From positions 1-34,663 of the forward strand of contig JAFWQE010000163.1 in assembly GCA_017509155.1 (NCBI GenBank): a stretch of 34,663 nt of DNA. The letters run 5' to 3'. The position numbers and the translations under genes were made by a program. The notes beneath the pieces are model-generated. The model was not told the DNA's origin, did not search any database, and saw only the letters and a list, made by a program, of their open reading frames with translations. This DNA comes from Prevotella sp. (GTDB lineage: Bacteria > Bacteroidota > Bacteroidia > Bacteroidales > Bacteroidaceae). This document shows positions 6,655 to 14,613 of this stretch, piece by piece. Numbering within the stretch: the first letter of the stretch is position 1; every line of letters begins with the position of its first letter.

Positions 6655-7569
6655 TCAGGATATTATCACACCTATGCTGACAAGCAGACCATAGATGAAC
6701 ATATTGCGTGCCGTTTCGCCAAGAATCTTATTGAGTTCTCGCCCGTGGTCAATCCTGACCATGTTTCTGTAGGTTTGAACATGAAACAATAGATAAGCCA
6801 ACGGCAACACGAAAGGCCACACCCATCGCTCTCTGAGGTAGAAGGCTCCTATGGCACATGCCGCCATGCCAAGCAAAAGGTAGATGTATCGGCTATTCCT
6901 CTTCCCTACCCTCACGGCCAGCGTGCGCTTTTCTGCCCTGATGTCGTTCTCAATGTCCCGGTAGTTGTTGATCATCAGCAATGTGTCGATGACAAGTCCA
7001 CATGCCACAGATGCCATCACCACCGTGAGAGTGACATTTCCTCTTATTATATAATAAGGTATACACACCGGAATAATGCCGAAGAACACCAGTACCAGCA
7101 CGTCACCTAAACCAAGATAGCTCAGGTGGGTCGTGTAGAGGAAGCAAAACACCACGCATACCAGACCGACAACCACCATCTCTATTCCACCATAGTACAC
7201 CAGCGGAAGCCCCACCACACACGCAAGGATGGTCGTGATGAGGATGGCCTTTCTCATCTGGGCAGCATGAATCCATCCCATGGCGCAGGCACGTTTCGGT
7301 CCCAGGCGAGTCTCATCGTCGTTGCCTTTCATGAAGTCAAAATAGTCGTTGATGAAGTTCGCGTCTATCTGCATGATAAACGCAAACAACAGGCAGAGCA
7401 CGGAAACGACGACATGAGTCGACAGATAACTGGAGAGCCCGGTCGGCATCTGATGCCATGCAAGTGAAAGGCCTATCATCACGGGCACGGCCGCACCGCT
7501 CAGCGTCTTTGGCCTTGCCGCAAGCACCCATGCCTTCATCGAACCAGTCTGTATATCGTCTTCTTTCAT
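6655..7569 (-). CDS. menA: 1,4-dihydroxy-2-naphthoate polyprenyltransferase (UbiA family)
   Basis: Integral membrane enzyme that attaches a polyprenyl chain to 1,4-dihydroxy-2-naphthoate, giving demethylmenaquinone. The 304-residue protein has about eight hydrophobic segments. The first Asp-rich motif is NDYFD (74-78) and the second is NNYRDIENDIRAEKRTLAVR near residue 205, both typical of MenA and not of other UbiA enzymes. The N-terminal AWVLAARPKTL is also characteristic. It is the first gene of the menA-DUF4494-yggS set; a well-formed promoter lies 22 bases before the ATG at 7569. No other men gene is nearby. Confidence 0.9.
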   Translation of the reverse strand: MKEDDIQTGSMKAWVLAARPKTLSGAAVPVMIGLSLAWHQMPTGLSSYLSTHVVVSVLCLLFAFIMQIDANFINDYFDFMKGNDDETRLGPKRACAMGWIHAAQMRKAILITTILACVVGLPLVYYGGIEMVVVGLVCVVFCFLYTTHLSYLGLGDVLVLVFFGIIPVCIPYYIIRGNVTLTVVMASVACGLVIDTLLMINNYRDIENDIRAEKRTLAVRVGKRNSRYIYLLLGMAACAIGAFYLRERWVWPFVLPLAYLLFHVQTYRNMVRIDHGRELNKILGETARNMFIYGLLVSIGVIIS

Positions 7570-7588
7570 TGTTTTTCACTGAAATTGC

Positions 7589-7619
7589 TTGCAAAAGTAA
7601 CAAATAAGTCGTACATTTG
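7589..7619 (+). promoter_or_regulatory. Promoter of the HD-domain gene
   Basis: -33 TTG at 7589-7591, 20-base spacer, and -7 TACATTTG at 7612-7619, an exact TAnnTTTG. It interlocks with the oppositely directed menA promoter: each -7 box sits inside the other promoter's spacer. Confidence 0.7.
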
Positions 7620-7623
7620 CAAA
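7592..7623 (-). promoter_or_regulatory. Promoter of the menA set
   Basis: On the minus strand: -33 TTTG (7620-7623), 20-base spacer, -7 TACTTTTG (7592-7599). The expected start lies near 7586, about 17 bases before the menA ATG. Confidence 0.75.
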
Positions 7624-7650
7624 TAAAATTTATGCAAAAGTTCTTTTCTC

Positions 7651-8295
7651 ATGATTGAAAACAATGTGAGCCTTGATTTGATGGAGTTCGTTGAGAAGAA
7701 CATCCTTCCCAGATACAACGAATTCGACCGTGCCCACTCTCTTGCCCATGTGACTGGCGTGATACGTCGCTCTCTCGCTATTGCACGACGAATGGGTGCC
7801 GACCCAAACATGGCATACGCCATTGCGGCTTACCACGACCTCGGCCTTGAGGGACCACGTGCCATACACCATGTCACGAGTGGCAAGATTCTCTCCACCG
7901 ATGCAAGACTGAAGCGTTGGTTCTCGCCCGAGCAAATACGCATCATGAAGGAAGCCGTGGAAGACCATCGTGCCTCTGCCAGTCATTCTCCACGGTCTGT
8001 CTACGGAAAGATTGTGGCCGAAGCCGACCGCGACCTGAATCCCGACAATGTGTTTCGTCGTGCCGTTCAGTTTGGACTCTCCAACTATCCGCAATACGAC
8101 AAAGAGCAGCAATGGGAACGATTCGCGCAACACATGAAGGAAAAATACTCCGAGCATGGATACATTCGCCTGTGGATTCCTAATTCTCCGAACGCCGAGA
8201 AGCTGAACGAGATACGGACAATCATCAGTCAGCCTTCGCTTCTGAGAACCCATTTCAATCGCATCTACGAAGAAGAAACTAAGGGCAATTCATAG
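7651..8295 (+). CDS. HD-domain phosphohydrolase
   Basis: 214-residue cytosolic protein of the HD superfamily of metal-dependent phosphohydrolases. The metal-binding set is visible: H33 in AHSLAHV, the H62-D63 pair in AAYHDLGL, H106 in EDHRAS, and an Asp in IVAEADRDLNP (near 126-128). It starts at the ATG at 7651, about 32 bases after an exact -7 box, and is divergent from menA. It is not a Rel/SpoT or dGTPase, as it is short and lacks their extra domains. The substrate is unknown. Confidence 0.8.
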   Translation: MIENNVSLDLMEFVEKNILPRYNEFDRAHSLAHVTGVIRRSLAIARRMGADPNMAYAIAAYHDLGLEGPRAIHHVTSGKILSTDARLKRWFSPEQIRIMKEAVEDHRASASHSPRSVYGKIVAEADRDLNPDNVFRRAVQFGLSNYPQYDKEQQWERFAQHMKEKYSEHGYIRLWIPNSPNAEKLNEIRTIISQPSLLRTHFNRIYEEETKGNS

Positions 8296-8346
8296 AGGAT
8301 AAGTTGTTTTTTGTTGAAAAAAAGCTAACTTTTGTTACGTTTCCAT

Positions 8347-8354
8347 TACCTTTG
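8347..8354 (+). promoter_or_regulatory. -7 promoter box of the DUF4923 lipoprotein gene
   Basis: TACCTTTG, exact TAnnTTTG, 66 bases before the ATG at 8421. A -33 box at the normal distance is not obvious. Confidence 0.55.
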
Positions 8355-8420
8355 CATCAGTTTTTCGTCTTATAAAAAGAGTTTACACAATTGAACATTC
8401 ATTTAAAAACGTATAACAAC

Positions 8421-9059
8421 ATGAAGAAAATCAAGTTATTGGCAGCCTCCGTCGCATTTGCGCTGACGAGCTGCGCTGGTTTAGGAACCGGAACACAGGA
8501 CAACACGCTCGGCAACATTCTCGGAGCCGTTCTGGGTTCAGCAACTAGTGGTAGCACCATCACCAATGTGCTGCTCGATGTGATTGGTCTTAACAAACTC
8601 TCTGCCAACGACATTATTGGCACATGGAGATATGTTGAGCCTGGTGTGGCCTTCACCTCTGAGAATGCCCTTGCCAAGGCTGGTGGACAAGTGGTATCTG
8701 GCACCGTCAAGCAAAAGCTTCTGCCCACCTATCAGTCGGTTGGCGTTTCGTCGTCAAACACCATGTTCGCCTTCGCCCAGGATGGTAGCTTCCAGGGTAA
8801 GCTGCTGGGCAAGAGCCTTTCTGGCACCTACACCTATGACCCTTCATCAGGCACCATACAGCTGAAGACCTTGTTGTTTTCCACGCCTGCTTATCTGACT
8901 CGCACGAGCTGTGGCATGAGCCTCACTTTTGAGTCGAAGAAGCTTCTTCAGGCCGTCCAGATCATCGGAGCAGCCAGTGGAAACCAGACACTTGCCGTCA
9001 TCTCGGAGGTGGCAGGAAGCTACGACGGCATTCGTCTTGGATTCGATATGTCGAGATAA
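8421..9059 (+). CDS. DUF4923-family lipoprotein
   Basis: 212-residue predicted lipoprotein. The ATG at 8421 gives a short signal with lipobox LTSC and Cys18 as the lipidated residue; the ten upstream in-frame residues are not needed. A Gly/Ser/Thr-rich stretch follows, then a domain with NDIIGTWRYVEPGVAF near residue 65, FAFAQDGSFQG and GTYTYDPSSGTI, resembling the small beta-barrel of DUF4923 proteins of Bacteroidales. The function is unknown; outer-membrane or periplasmic location is inferred from the lipobox. It stands alone between its own promoter and a strong terminator. Confidence 0.75.
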   Translation: MKKIKLLAASVAFALTSCAGLGTGTQDNTLGNILGAVLGSATSGSTITNVLLDVIGLNKLSANDIIGTWRYVEPGVAFTSENALAKAGGQVVSGTVKQKLLPTYQSVGVSSSNTMFAFAQDGSFQGKLLGKSLSGTYTYDPSSGTIQLKTLLFSTPAYLTRTSCGMSLTFESKKLLQAVQIIGAASGNQTLAVISEVAGSYDGIRLGFDMSR

Positions 9060-9085
9060 TACTTCCGCAACCATTACCACACGAT

Positions 9086-9134
9086 AAGGGTAGGAGCACG
9101 ACCTTCACGCGAGGTCTCCCCTACCCTTTTTTGT
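9086..9134 (+). terminator. Intrinsic terminator of the lipoprotein gene
   Basis: AAGGGTAGG pairs with CCTACCCTT, enclosing an inner GACCT/AGGTC hairpin, followed directly by TTTTTG. It lies between convergent genes; the minus-strand side has no comparable U-tract. Confidence 0.85.
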
Positions 9135-9162
9135 TTGTCGGGTCGTATTTGACGGCTATCGA

Positions 9163-9315
9163 CTATCGCAGATAATAGTAGTAGATGTAAGCCAGAATGG
9201 CGAGGAAAGCCAGTGTTACAATGCTTTTCACCAGACAGCTCGTCACTTTCTTCACGACGACAATCACCACTACGAGTGCTATCAGTGCGATGATATATAC
9301 TAGATAATCGTTCAT
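9163..9315 (-). CDS. Small hydrophobic membrane protein, 50 residues
   Basis: A 50-codon frame on the minus strand from ATG at 9315 to TAG at 9163. It begins MNDYLVYIIALIALVVVIVV, has a short basic link with KK, T, S and a Cys near residues 22-27, and a second hydrophobic stretch ending in YIYYYYLR. That predicts two membrane helices joined by a tight turn. Its ATG overlaps the TGA of the upstream pseudouridine synthase gene (ATGA), a classical coupled arrangement that argues for a real gene. I do not recognise the family; the function is unknown. Confidence 0.65.
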   Translation of the reverse strand: MNDYLVYIIALIALVVVIVVVKKVTSCLVKSIVTLAFLAILAYIYYYYLR

Positions 9316-10235
9316 TTTTGCTTCTTCTTTTTGTTCTGTTCAAAGATCATCTTAAAACTCTGAGGAATAGGACTTTCAAACTCCATCCGCTGATGCGTTA
9401 CCGGGTGTTCAAAGCAGAGCAGGAACGCATGGAGGGCAAGGCGGCCGCAAGGGTCGTCACCATTCCCGTATTTCATGTCGCCACATACCGGATGACCCAG
9501 GTCGCCCGCATGGACACGAATCTGGTTCTTCCTTCCAGTGTCGAGCTTAAACTCCACAAGCGAATACTCGGGTGTTCGGTCAACAACATAGAAATGCGTC
9601 ACCGCATATTTGCCACCATTGTCCACAGGCGATGAGAAGGTGAAATAGGCCTTGTTGTCTTTCAGCCAATTGGCCACGGTGCCCTCTTGCTGCTCCATCG
9701 CTCCAGAGAGAACAGCTATGTAGCGACGGTCATAGACATAGTCTTTCCACGCATGCTCCAGCAGTTGTTCCGTCTGCTTGTCCTTGGCATAGATCATCAG
9801 TCCACTCGTGTCTCTGTCGAGGCGATGCACCACATGTGCCTGACACCTTTGTTTGGATCGTCTGAAATACTCATCAAGCACCGTTTTCACGTTCAACGAA
9901 CGGTGCCCGGCTGCCATCGAGAGAATGCCCACCTGCTTTTCTATCACCACAAGGTGGGCATCTTCGTAGACAATCTTCATATACCTGCTCGTCAGCACTT
10001 CTTGGTTGCGCTTGGTCTTGCTGACATAGACCACCATTCCCGGCTCAAGCTTGAAGTCGAACTGCGTCTCTATGCGCTTGCCCACCTTGATGCCCCGGCC
10101 TTGAAGGGTCGCCTTTATCTTGGTGCGGCTCTGTCCCTTCAGTTTCTCCAGAAGAAAATCGAGCAGAGGCTTTTCTTCCTCCACCATCAACTTCTCCCAT
10201 TCGGCCTGTGACTCGTTATAGATATACTTCTTCAT
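9312..10235 (-). CDS. RluA-family pseudouridine synthase
   Basis: 307-residue enzyme converting specific uridines in rRNA or tRNA to pseudouridine. Residues 20-75 form an S4-like RNA-binding domain; the catalytic domain carries HRLDRDTSGL with the catalytic Asp at D140, KDYVYDRRYIAVL near 165, and GRKNQIRVHAGDLGHPVCGD near 236-255. It resembles the RluC/RluD group, but the target cannot be set by eye. The promoter is excellent (10244-10274) and leaves only eight bases before the ATG, so the message is nearly leaderless. Its stop overlaps the start of the 50-residue membrane protein. Confidence 0.9.
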   Translation of the reverse strand: MKKYIYNESQAEWEKLMVEEEKPLLDFLLEKLKGQSRTKIKATLQGRGIKVGKRIETQFDFKLEPGMVVYVSKTKRNQEVLTSRYMKIVYEDAHLVVIEKQVGILSMAAGHRSLNVKTVLDEYFRRSKQRCQAHVVHRLDRDTSGLMIYAKDKQTEQLLEHAWKDYVYDRRYIAVLSGAMEQQEGTVANWLKDNKAYFTFSSPVDNGGKYAVTHFYVVDRTPEYSLVEFKLDTGRKNQIRVHAGDLGHPVCGDMKYGNGDDPCGRLALHAFLLCFEHPVTHQRMEFESPIPQSFKMIFEQNKKKKQK

Positions 10236-10243
10236 TCTGCTTG

Positions 10244-10274
10244 CAAAGTTAGAAAAAAACGTCGGAAAAACAAA
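10244..10274 (-). promoter_or_regulatory. Promoter of the pseudouridine synthase gene
   Basis: On the minus strand: TTTG (10271-10274), 19-base spacer, TAACTTTG (10244-10251). The -7 box ends eight bases before the ATG at 10235. Confidence 0.75.
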
Positions 10275-10311
10275 AGATTAACGGCGTATATTTTTGCACA
10301 AGGAGCTTGAT

Positions 10312-11058
10312 TCATTTCTTCAGTCGCTTGTAGAAATCTTCAAGCGCGGGTCGTGGTATACCGAGGTGTGTGAGCTGTTGTAGGTCGGAACGTGCATGCT
10401 GGTAGTCGCGCTGACGTATGTAGAGATCGGCGCGGGAAAGCAGGTAGTCGGTGTTTTCTGGCTGAAGCTGGATGGCCTTACTATAGTCGTGAATGGCAAG
10501 TTCAATATATCCTCTATCGGCTTCGGCTCCTGCTCTTGCGGCAAAGGCGATGGCACTGTCGGGGTGTTGTTGGCAGAGCATGTTCAGGTGGTCCATGGCC
10601 TCAGTGTAGCGCTTGTCCTGCTGACAAAGAAGGGCAAGGCCGAGACGTGCCTCAAAGTGGGCAGGGACGATGGCAAGCAATCGCTGATAGTCCTGACGAG
10701 CATAGGCGTGTCGGCGTGTACGTTCGTTGGCATAGGCGCGATAGAAAAGAGCCGCAAGGTTGTTGGGGTGGCTATTGAGAATGATGTCGTATTCGTGGCG
10801 GGCGTAGTCGAATTGTGATAGCTGCATATTGATGGCTGCCTTACGCAGGCGTAGCTCCACATCATCGGGACGCTGGTCGAGCTGGGCACTTAGAATGGAC
10901 AGGCTGTCGCGAAGTGACGTCTGTGAAGAGACAAGAGAGAAGTGGCAAGTGAGGAGTGAAAGAAGGAAGAGTCTTCTAAAAAGACAAGTGAAAGCCCCCC
11001 AACCACCCGAAAGGGATGTTGAGGGATTAAAAGTGTTATGTAATGAGTGAAAAGCCAT
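10312..11058 (-). CDS. Tetratricopeptide-repeat protein with N-terminal signal
   Basis: 248-residue protein made of about five TPR units (for example LAALFYRAYANERTRRHAYA, AIHDYSKAIQLQPENTDYLL), likely a protein-interaction scaffold. From the ATG at 11058 it has an unusual N-terminus: about 25 residues including STSLSGGWG, then a hydrophobic run rich in Leu ending VSSQ, which reads as a signal peptide with an over-long n-region. The DNA for this part is a GC-rich hairpin plus CTCACTT-type repeat, so the signal seems to be built on intergenic repeat sequence. It follows leuB by 32 bases and is probably cotranscribed, although it has no evident role in leucine synthesis. Confidence 0.75.
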   Translation of the reverse strand: MAFHSLHNTFNPSTSLSGGWGAFTCLFRRLFLLSLLTCHFSLVSSQTSLRDSLSILSAQLDQRPDDVELRLRKAAINMQLSQFDYARHEYDIILNSHPNNLAALFYRAYANERTRRHAYARQDYQRLLAIVPAHFEARLGLALLCQQDKRYTEAMDHLNMLCQQHPDSAIAFAARAGAEADRGYIELAIHDYSKAIQLQPENTDYLLSRADLYIRQRDYQHARSDLQQLTHLGIPRPALEDFYKRLKK

Positions 11059-11090
11059 ATTTACGACACATAAGAGCGAAGAGGATTCTC

Positions 11091-12155
11091 TTAGCTTTCC
11101 TGGTTGATGTAATTCACAATCCACTCCCCTACTTCGCGTGTGCCATAGTGCGGGGCATTGTCGGCCTGAATGTCGGGCGTTCTCACGTTGGCGGCAAGAC
11201 TGGCGTCGACAGCTTGGCGTATGAGTTGCGCCTCGTCGTTGAGGTGGAAATGCTCGAGCAGCATGGCGGCAGAAAGGATTTGCGCCAGGGGATTGGCGAT
11301 GTTCTGACCTGCGGCTTGTGGCCATGAACCATGTACGGGCTCAAAGAGTGGTGTGTGAAGTCCGAGTGAAGCAGAGGGTTGCAGGCCCATGGAGCCTGTG
11401 ATGCATGAGGTCTCGTCGGTGAGAATGTCTCCGAAGGTGTTCTCGGTGACAATAACGTCGAAGAAACGGGGTTCCGTAAGCACGCGCATGGAGGCATTGT
11501 CGATAAACATATAGTCGGTGGTGACATCGGGCCATTGAGGTTCCATCTCTTTGGCAATCTGTCGCCACAACCGGCTGGATGCCAGCACATTGGCCTTGTC
11601 TACCACGGTGAGATGGCGGCGGCGTTGCATGGCGGTATCGAAGGCCACACGCAGAATGCGCTCAATCTCAGGACGCGTGTAGATGTCTGTGTCGTAGGCA
11701 CGGTCGTTGTCTTGGTATTTTTCACCGAAATACATCCCGCCCGTGAGCTCACGTATGACAATGAAGTCGGCTCCACGGACCAGCTCATCTTTGAGCGGGC
11801 TCTTGTGAACAAGGCAGTCGAAGGTGGCAACAGGACGGATGTTGGCAAAAAGACCGAGTTTCTTTCGCATGGCCAGCAGCCCTTGCTCGGGTCTCACTTT
11901 CGCCGTAGGGTCATTGTCGTAGCGAAGGTCGCCTACAGCGGCGAAGAGCACGGCATCGGCATCCATGCAGGTGCGGAAGGTGTCTTCGGGAAACGGGTCG
12001 CCCACTTCGTCAATGGCATGTGCGCCACAGATGGCGTGGTGGTAGACAAACTGATGGTTGAATTTCTTGGCGATGGCGTTCATGACGTTGATGCCCTGTT
12101 CCATGATTTCAGGACCTATTCCGTCGCCGGGGAGGATGGCTATGTTGAGAGTCAT
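11091..12155 (-). CDS. leuB: 3-isopropylmalate dehydrogenase
   Basis: NAD-dependent oxidative decarboxylation of 3-isopropylmalate to 2-ketoisocaproate in leucine synthesis; the same enzyme can act on 3-methylmalate in the citramalate route to isoleucine. The 354-residue protein has [13 protein letters not shown] at the N-terminus, [11 protein letters not shown] in the substrate site, [14 protein letters not shown], and [17 protein letters not shown]. The start is the ATG at 12155 since IAILPGDG should lie within the first dozen residues. It is separated from the preceding synthase gene by 188 bases with a possible own -7 box, so it may have both readthrough and independent transcription. Confidence 0.95.
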   Translation of the reverse strand: MTLNIAILPGDGIGPEIMEQGINVMNAIAKKFNHQFVYHHAICGAHAIDEVGDPFPEDTFRTCMDADAVLFAAVGDLRYDNDPTAKVRPEQGLLAMRKKLGLFANIRPVATFDCLVHKSPLKDELVRGADFIVIRELTGGMYFGEKYQDNDRAYDTDIYTRPEIERILRVAFDTAMQRRRHLTVVDKANVLASSRLWRQIAKEMEPQWPDVTTDYMFIDNASMRVLTEPRFFDVIVTENTFGDILTDETSCITGSMGLQPSASLGLHTPLFEPVHGSWPQAAGQNIANPLAQILSAAMLLEHFHLNDEAQLIRQAVDASLAANVRTPDIQADNAPHYGTREVGEWIVNYINQES

Positions 12156-12247
12156 AATTTGAAAATGTGAAAGCCCACACGCCTGCAAAGGGGAAGTGTA
12201 GGGGGAATTGTTAGAAATGATTTGTTACTTTATGATTAAACATGGGG

Positions 12248-12255
12248 CAAATGTA
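12248..12255 (-). promoter_or_regulatory. -7 promoter box upstream of leuB
   Basis: TACATTTG on the minus strand, exact TAnnTTTG, 92 bases before the leuB ATG. No -33 box is evident, so it may be secondary to the operon promoter. Confidence 0.45.
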
Positions 12256-12343
12256 CGCAATTTTCGGATGATGGATGAAGAATACTGAACGATAAAGGTC
12301 TTTTTTATAAAGAATTAAGACTTTTTGTCGGAACAGTAACTAT

Positions 12344-13912
12344 TCATCCATTCTGTTCATTCTCCACGATGTTAAGCATCTTGAAGGTGGCCTTGATGGC
12401 GGCTTCCGTCTGGTCAGCATCGAGACCGCGTGTACGTATCAGGTTGCCATTATTGTTCCATGAGATGACCGTCTGCACAAGGGCATCAGTGCGACCGCCG
12501 GGAGGAATGCTGACGGCATAGTTGTCCAATATGGGGAACGTGCGGTTGAGATACTTCTTGTAGATGTAGCGCAAAGCCTTGACGAAGGCGTCGTATTGTC
12601 CGTCGCCGGTGGCGCTCGCCTCGTATTGCTGACCGTTAATCTCCACTTTGACGTTCGCTCCAGGCTTTAGTCCATAGGCCGTTGACACCACGTAGTTGAT
12701 GAGCTTGACGCGCTCATTGGGCACATCGTGCTTCAGTACATCGCTGACGATATAGGGCAGGTCTTCCTGTGTGACAATCTCCTTGCGGTCGCCCAGTTCG
12801 GTGATTCTGCGAGTCACCTTCTGTGTCTGCTCTGGTGTGAGGTCGAGGCCCAGCTGTTCAAGGTTCTTCAAGATGCTGGCTTTTCCGCTGTTCTTGCCCA
12901 AGGCATATTCGCGCTTTCTACCGAAACGCTCTGGCACGAGCGGGTTACAGTATAGCCCAGCCTTGTTGTCGCCGTCCGCATGAACACCCGCCACCTGCGT
13001 AAACACATTCTCACCAATGACCGGCTGGTTAGGAGCCACGGCAATGCCACTGTAGCCAGCCACCAACCGGCTGATATCGTTGAGTTTGTCCTCACGAATG
13101 CTGGTCTTTGCCTGGAACTGGTCCTTAAGGATAACCTGCACGCTCGAGAGAGGTGCGTTGCCACACCGCTCCCCCAGCCCGTTGACCGTAACGTGAAGGC
13201 CACGGCAGCCACTTAGCACGGCAGCCAGTGAGTTACTCACTGCCAGATCATAGTCGTTGTGGGCGTGAAAGTCGAAATGTGTGTCGGGAAAGCGTTTGTG
13301 CATCTTCCTCATGAACTCAACAACCTGCAAGGGGTTGAGCACGCCGAGGGTATCGGGCAGCATGAAACGACGAATGCTGGTGGTCGTGAGCTTTCGTAGC
13401 ATGTTGTAGACATAGTCGGGCGAGTCTTTCATGCCGTTGCTCCAGTCTTCAAGATACAAGTTGACCGTCAGTCCTTTCTGCTGAGCGTATTCCACCGTCT
13501 TGCAGATGTCGTCGATGTGCTGCTCGGGCGTCTTGCCAAGCTGCTCGGTACAGTGCTTAAGACTTCCCTTGGCAAGAAGGTTGATGACCCTACCGCCACA
13601 ACCGGCAATCCAGTCTACCGACTTTCCACCATCGACGAACCCCAGCACTTCAACCTTATGGAGCATGTCGTTCTTGCTGGCGTAGCGGCAGATCATGCTG
13701 ACTGCATCCTGCTCGCCTTCGCTGATTCTCGCCGATGCCACTTCTATGCGGTCTACATTGAGGTCGTGGAGAAGCATGCGGGAAATCATCAGTTTCTCAT
13801 GAGGCAGAAAACTGACGCCCGAAGTCTGCTCGCCGTCGCGCAGCGTACAGTCCATGATCTCTACAAAAGGCTGAATATGGCGGTAGTAACCTGTCTGTTC
13901 GTTGTCTTCCAT
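12344..13912 (-). CDS. 2-isopropylmalate synthase-like HMGL enzyme, probable citramalate synthase
   Basis: 522-residue enzyme of the DRE-TIM/HMGL family with a C-terminal LeuA regulatory domain. MDCTLRDGEQTSGVSF carries the catalytic Arg and metal Asp, FDFHAHNDYDLA the two metal His, VNGLGERCGNA the family signature; the regulatory domain begins near residue 400 (VSTAYGLKPGANVKVEINGQ). It is clearly distinct from the LeuA in the same operon. Since a second acetyl-CoA condensing enzyme sits with LeuC, LeuD and LeuB, which also handle citramalate and methylmalate, (R)-citramalate synthase feeding isoleucine is the best guess. A second isopropylmalate synthase is the alternative, as is homocitrate synthase (less likely). 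Confidence 0.8.
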   Translation of the reverse strand: MEDNEQTGYYRHIQPFVEIMDCTLRDGEQTSGVSFLPHEKLMISRMLLHDLNVDRIEVASARISEGEQDAVSMICRYASKNDMLHKVEVLGFVDGGKSVDWIAGCGGRVINLLAKGSLKHCTEQLGKTPEQHIDDICKTVEYAQQKGLTVNLYLEDWSNGMKDSPDYVYNMLRKLTTTSIRRFMLPDTLGVLNPLQVVEFMRKMHKRFPDTHFDFHAHNDYDLAVSNSLAAVLSGCRGLHVTVNGLGERCGNAPLSSVQVILKDQFQAKTSIREDKLNDISRLVAGYSGIAVAPNQPVIGENVFTQVAGVHADGDNKAGLYCNPLVPERFGRKREYALGKNSGKASILKNLEQLGLDLTPEQTQKVTRRITELGDRKEIVTQEDLPYIVSDVLKHDVPNERVKLINYVVSTAYGLKPGANVKVEINGQQYEASATGDGQYDAFVKALRYIYKKYLNRTFPILDNYAVSIPPGGRTDALVQTVISWNNNGNLIRTRGLDADQTEAAIKATFKMLNIVENEQNG

Positions 13913-13976
13913 TTTGTCGTTTTTAATCTGTCATTCAACTACAATGAGCTGTATTCTTCATTGTTTTTATGTGCAC

Positions 13977-14591
13977 TTAACACTTGAACCTCAACGCTTC
14001 GTTTTCCTTTTCCCACTCTTCAATCATAGACTTGTTCTCAATGAGGAAGTCAATGTCGTCGAGGCCGTTCATCAGACAGTGTTTCTTGTAGCCGTTGATG
14101 TCGAAGTGCTCCTGTCTTCCTGTTGCAAGGTTGGTGACCGTTTGCGCCGGAAGGTTCACCTCCACTTCTGTGGCTGGGTCGTTGGCGATGCTCTCGAAGA
14201 GTTCTGCCAGGAACTCCTCACTGACGACAACGGGCAACACGAAGTTGTTGAGTTCGTTGTTCTTATGAATGTCAGCAAAGAAACTGCTGATGACAACGCG
14301 GAAGCCATAGCCGGCAATGGCCCATGCAGCATGTTCGCGCGAGGACCCGCTTCCAAAGTTCTTTCCGGCCACGAGAATACATCCGTGATAGGTAGGATTG
14401 TTGAGGACGAAATCCTCGTTGACACTGCCATCGGGACGGAAGCGCCAGTCACGGAACAAGTTGTCGCCAAAGAACTTCTCGTCGCGCGTGGTCGCCTTCA
14501 GGAAGCGTGCGGGTATAATCTGGTCAGTGTCTACGTTTTCAAGCTGAAGCGGTACGCATGTGCTTGTGATGATGTTGAATTTCTGTTTCAT
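13977..14591 (-). CDS. leuD: 3-isopropylmalate dehydratase small subunit
   Basis: With LeuC, isomerises 2-isopropylmalate to 3-isopropylmalate; it forms the swivelling domain of this aconitase-like enzyme. The 204-residue length is normal. ENVDTDQIIPARFLK near residue 18, GCILVAGKNFGSGSSREHAAWA near 70-91 and VISSFFADIHKNNELNN are all diagnostic. It lies 22 bases after leuC in the operon. Confidence 0.95.
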   Translation of the reverse strand: MKQKFNIITSTCVPLQLENVDTDQIIPARFLKATTRDEKFFGDNLFRDWRFRPDGSVNEDFVLNNPTYHGCILVAGKNFGSGSSREHAAWAIAGYGFRVVISSFFADIHKNNELNNFVLPVVVSEEFLAELFESIANDPATEVEVNLPAQTVTNLATGRQEHFDINGYKKHCLMNGLDDIDFLIENKSMIEEWEKENEALRFKC

Positions 14592-14613
14592 CTTTTTTTC
14601 TCCTTCCTCTTTT

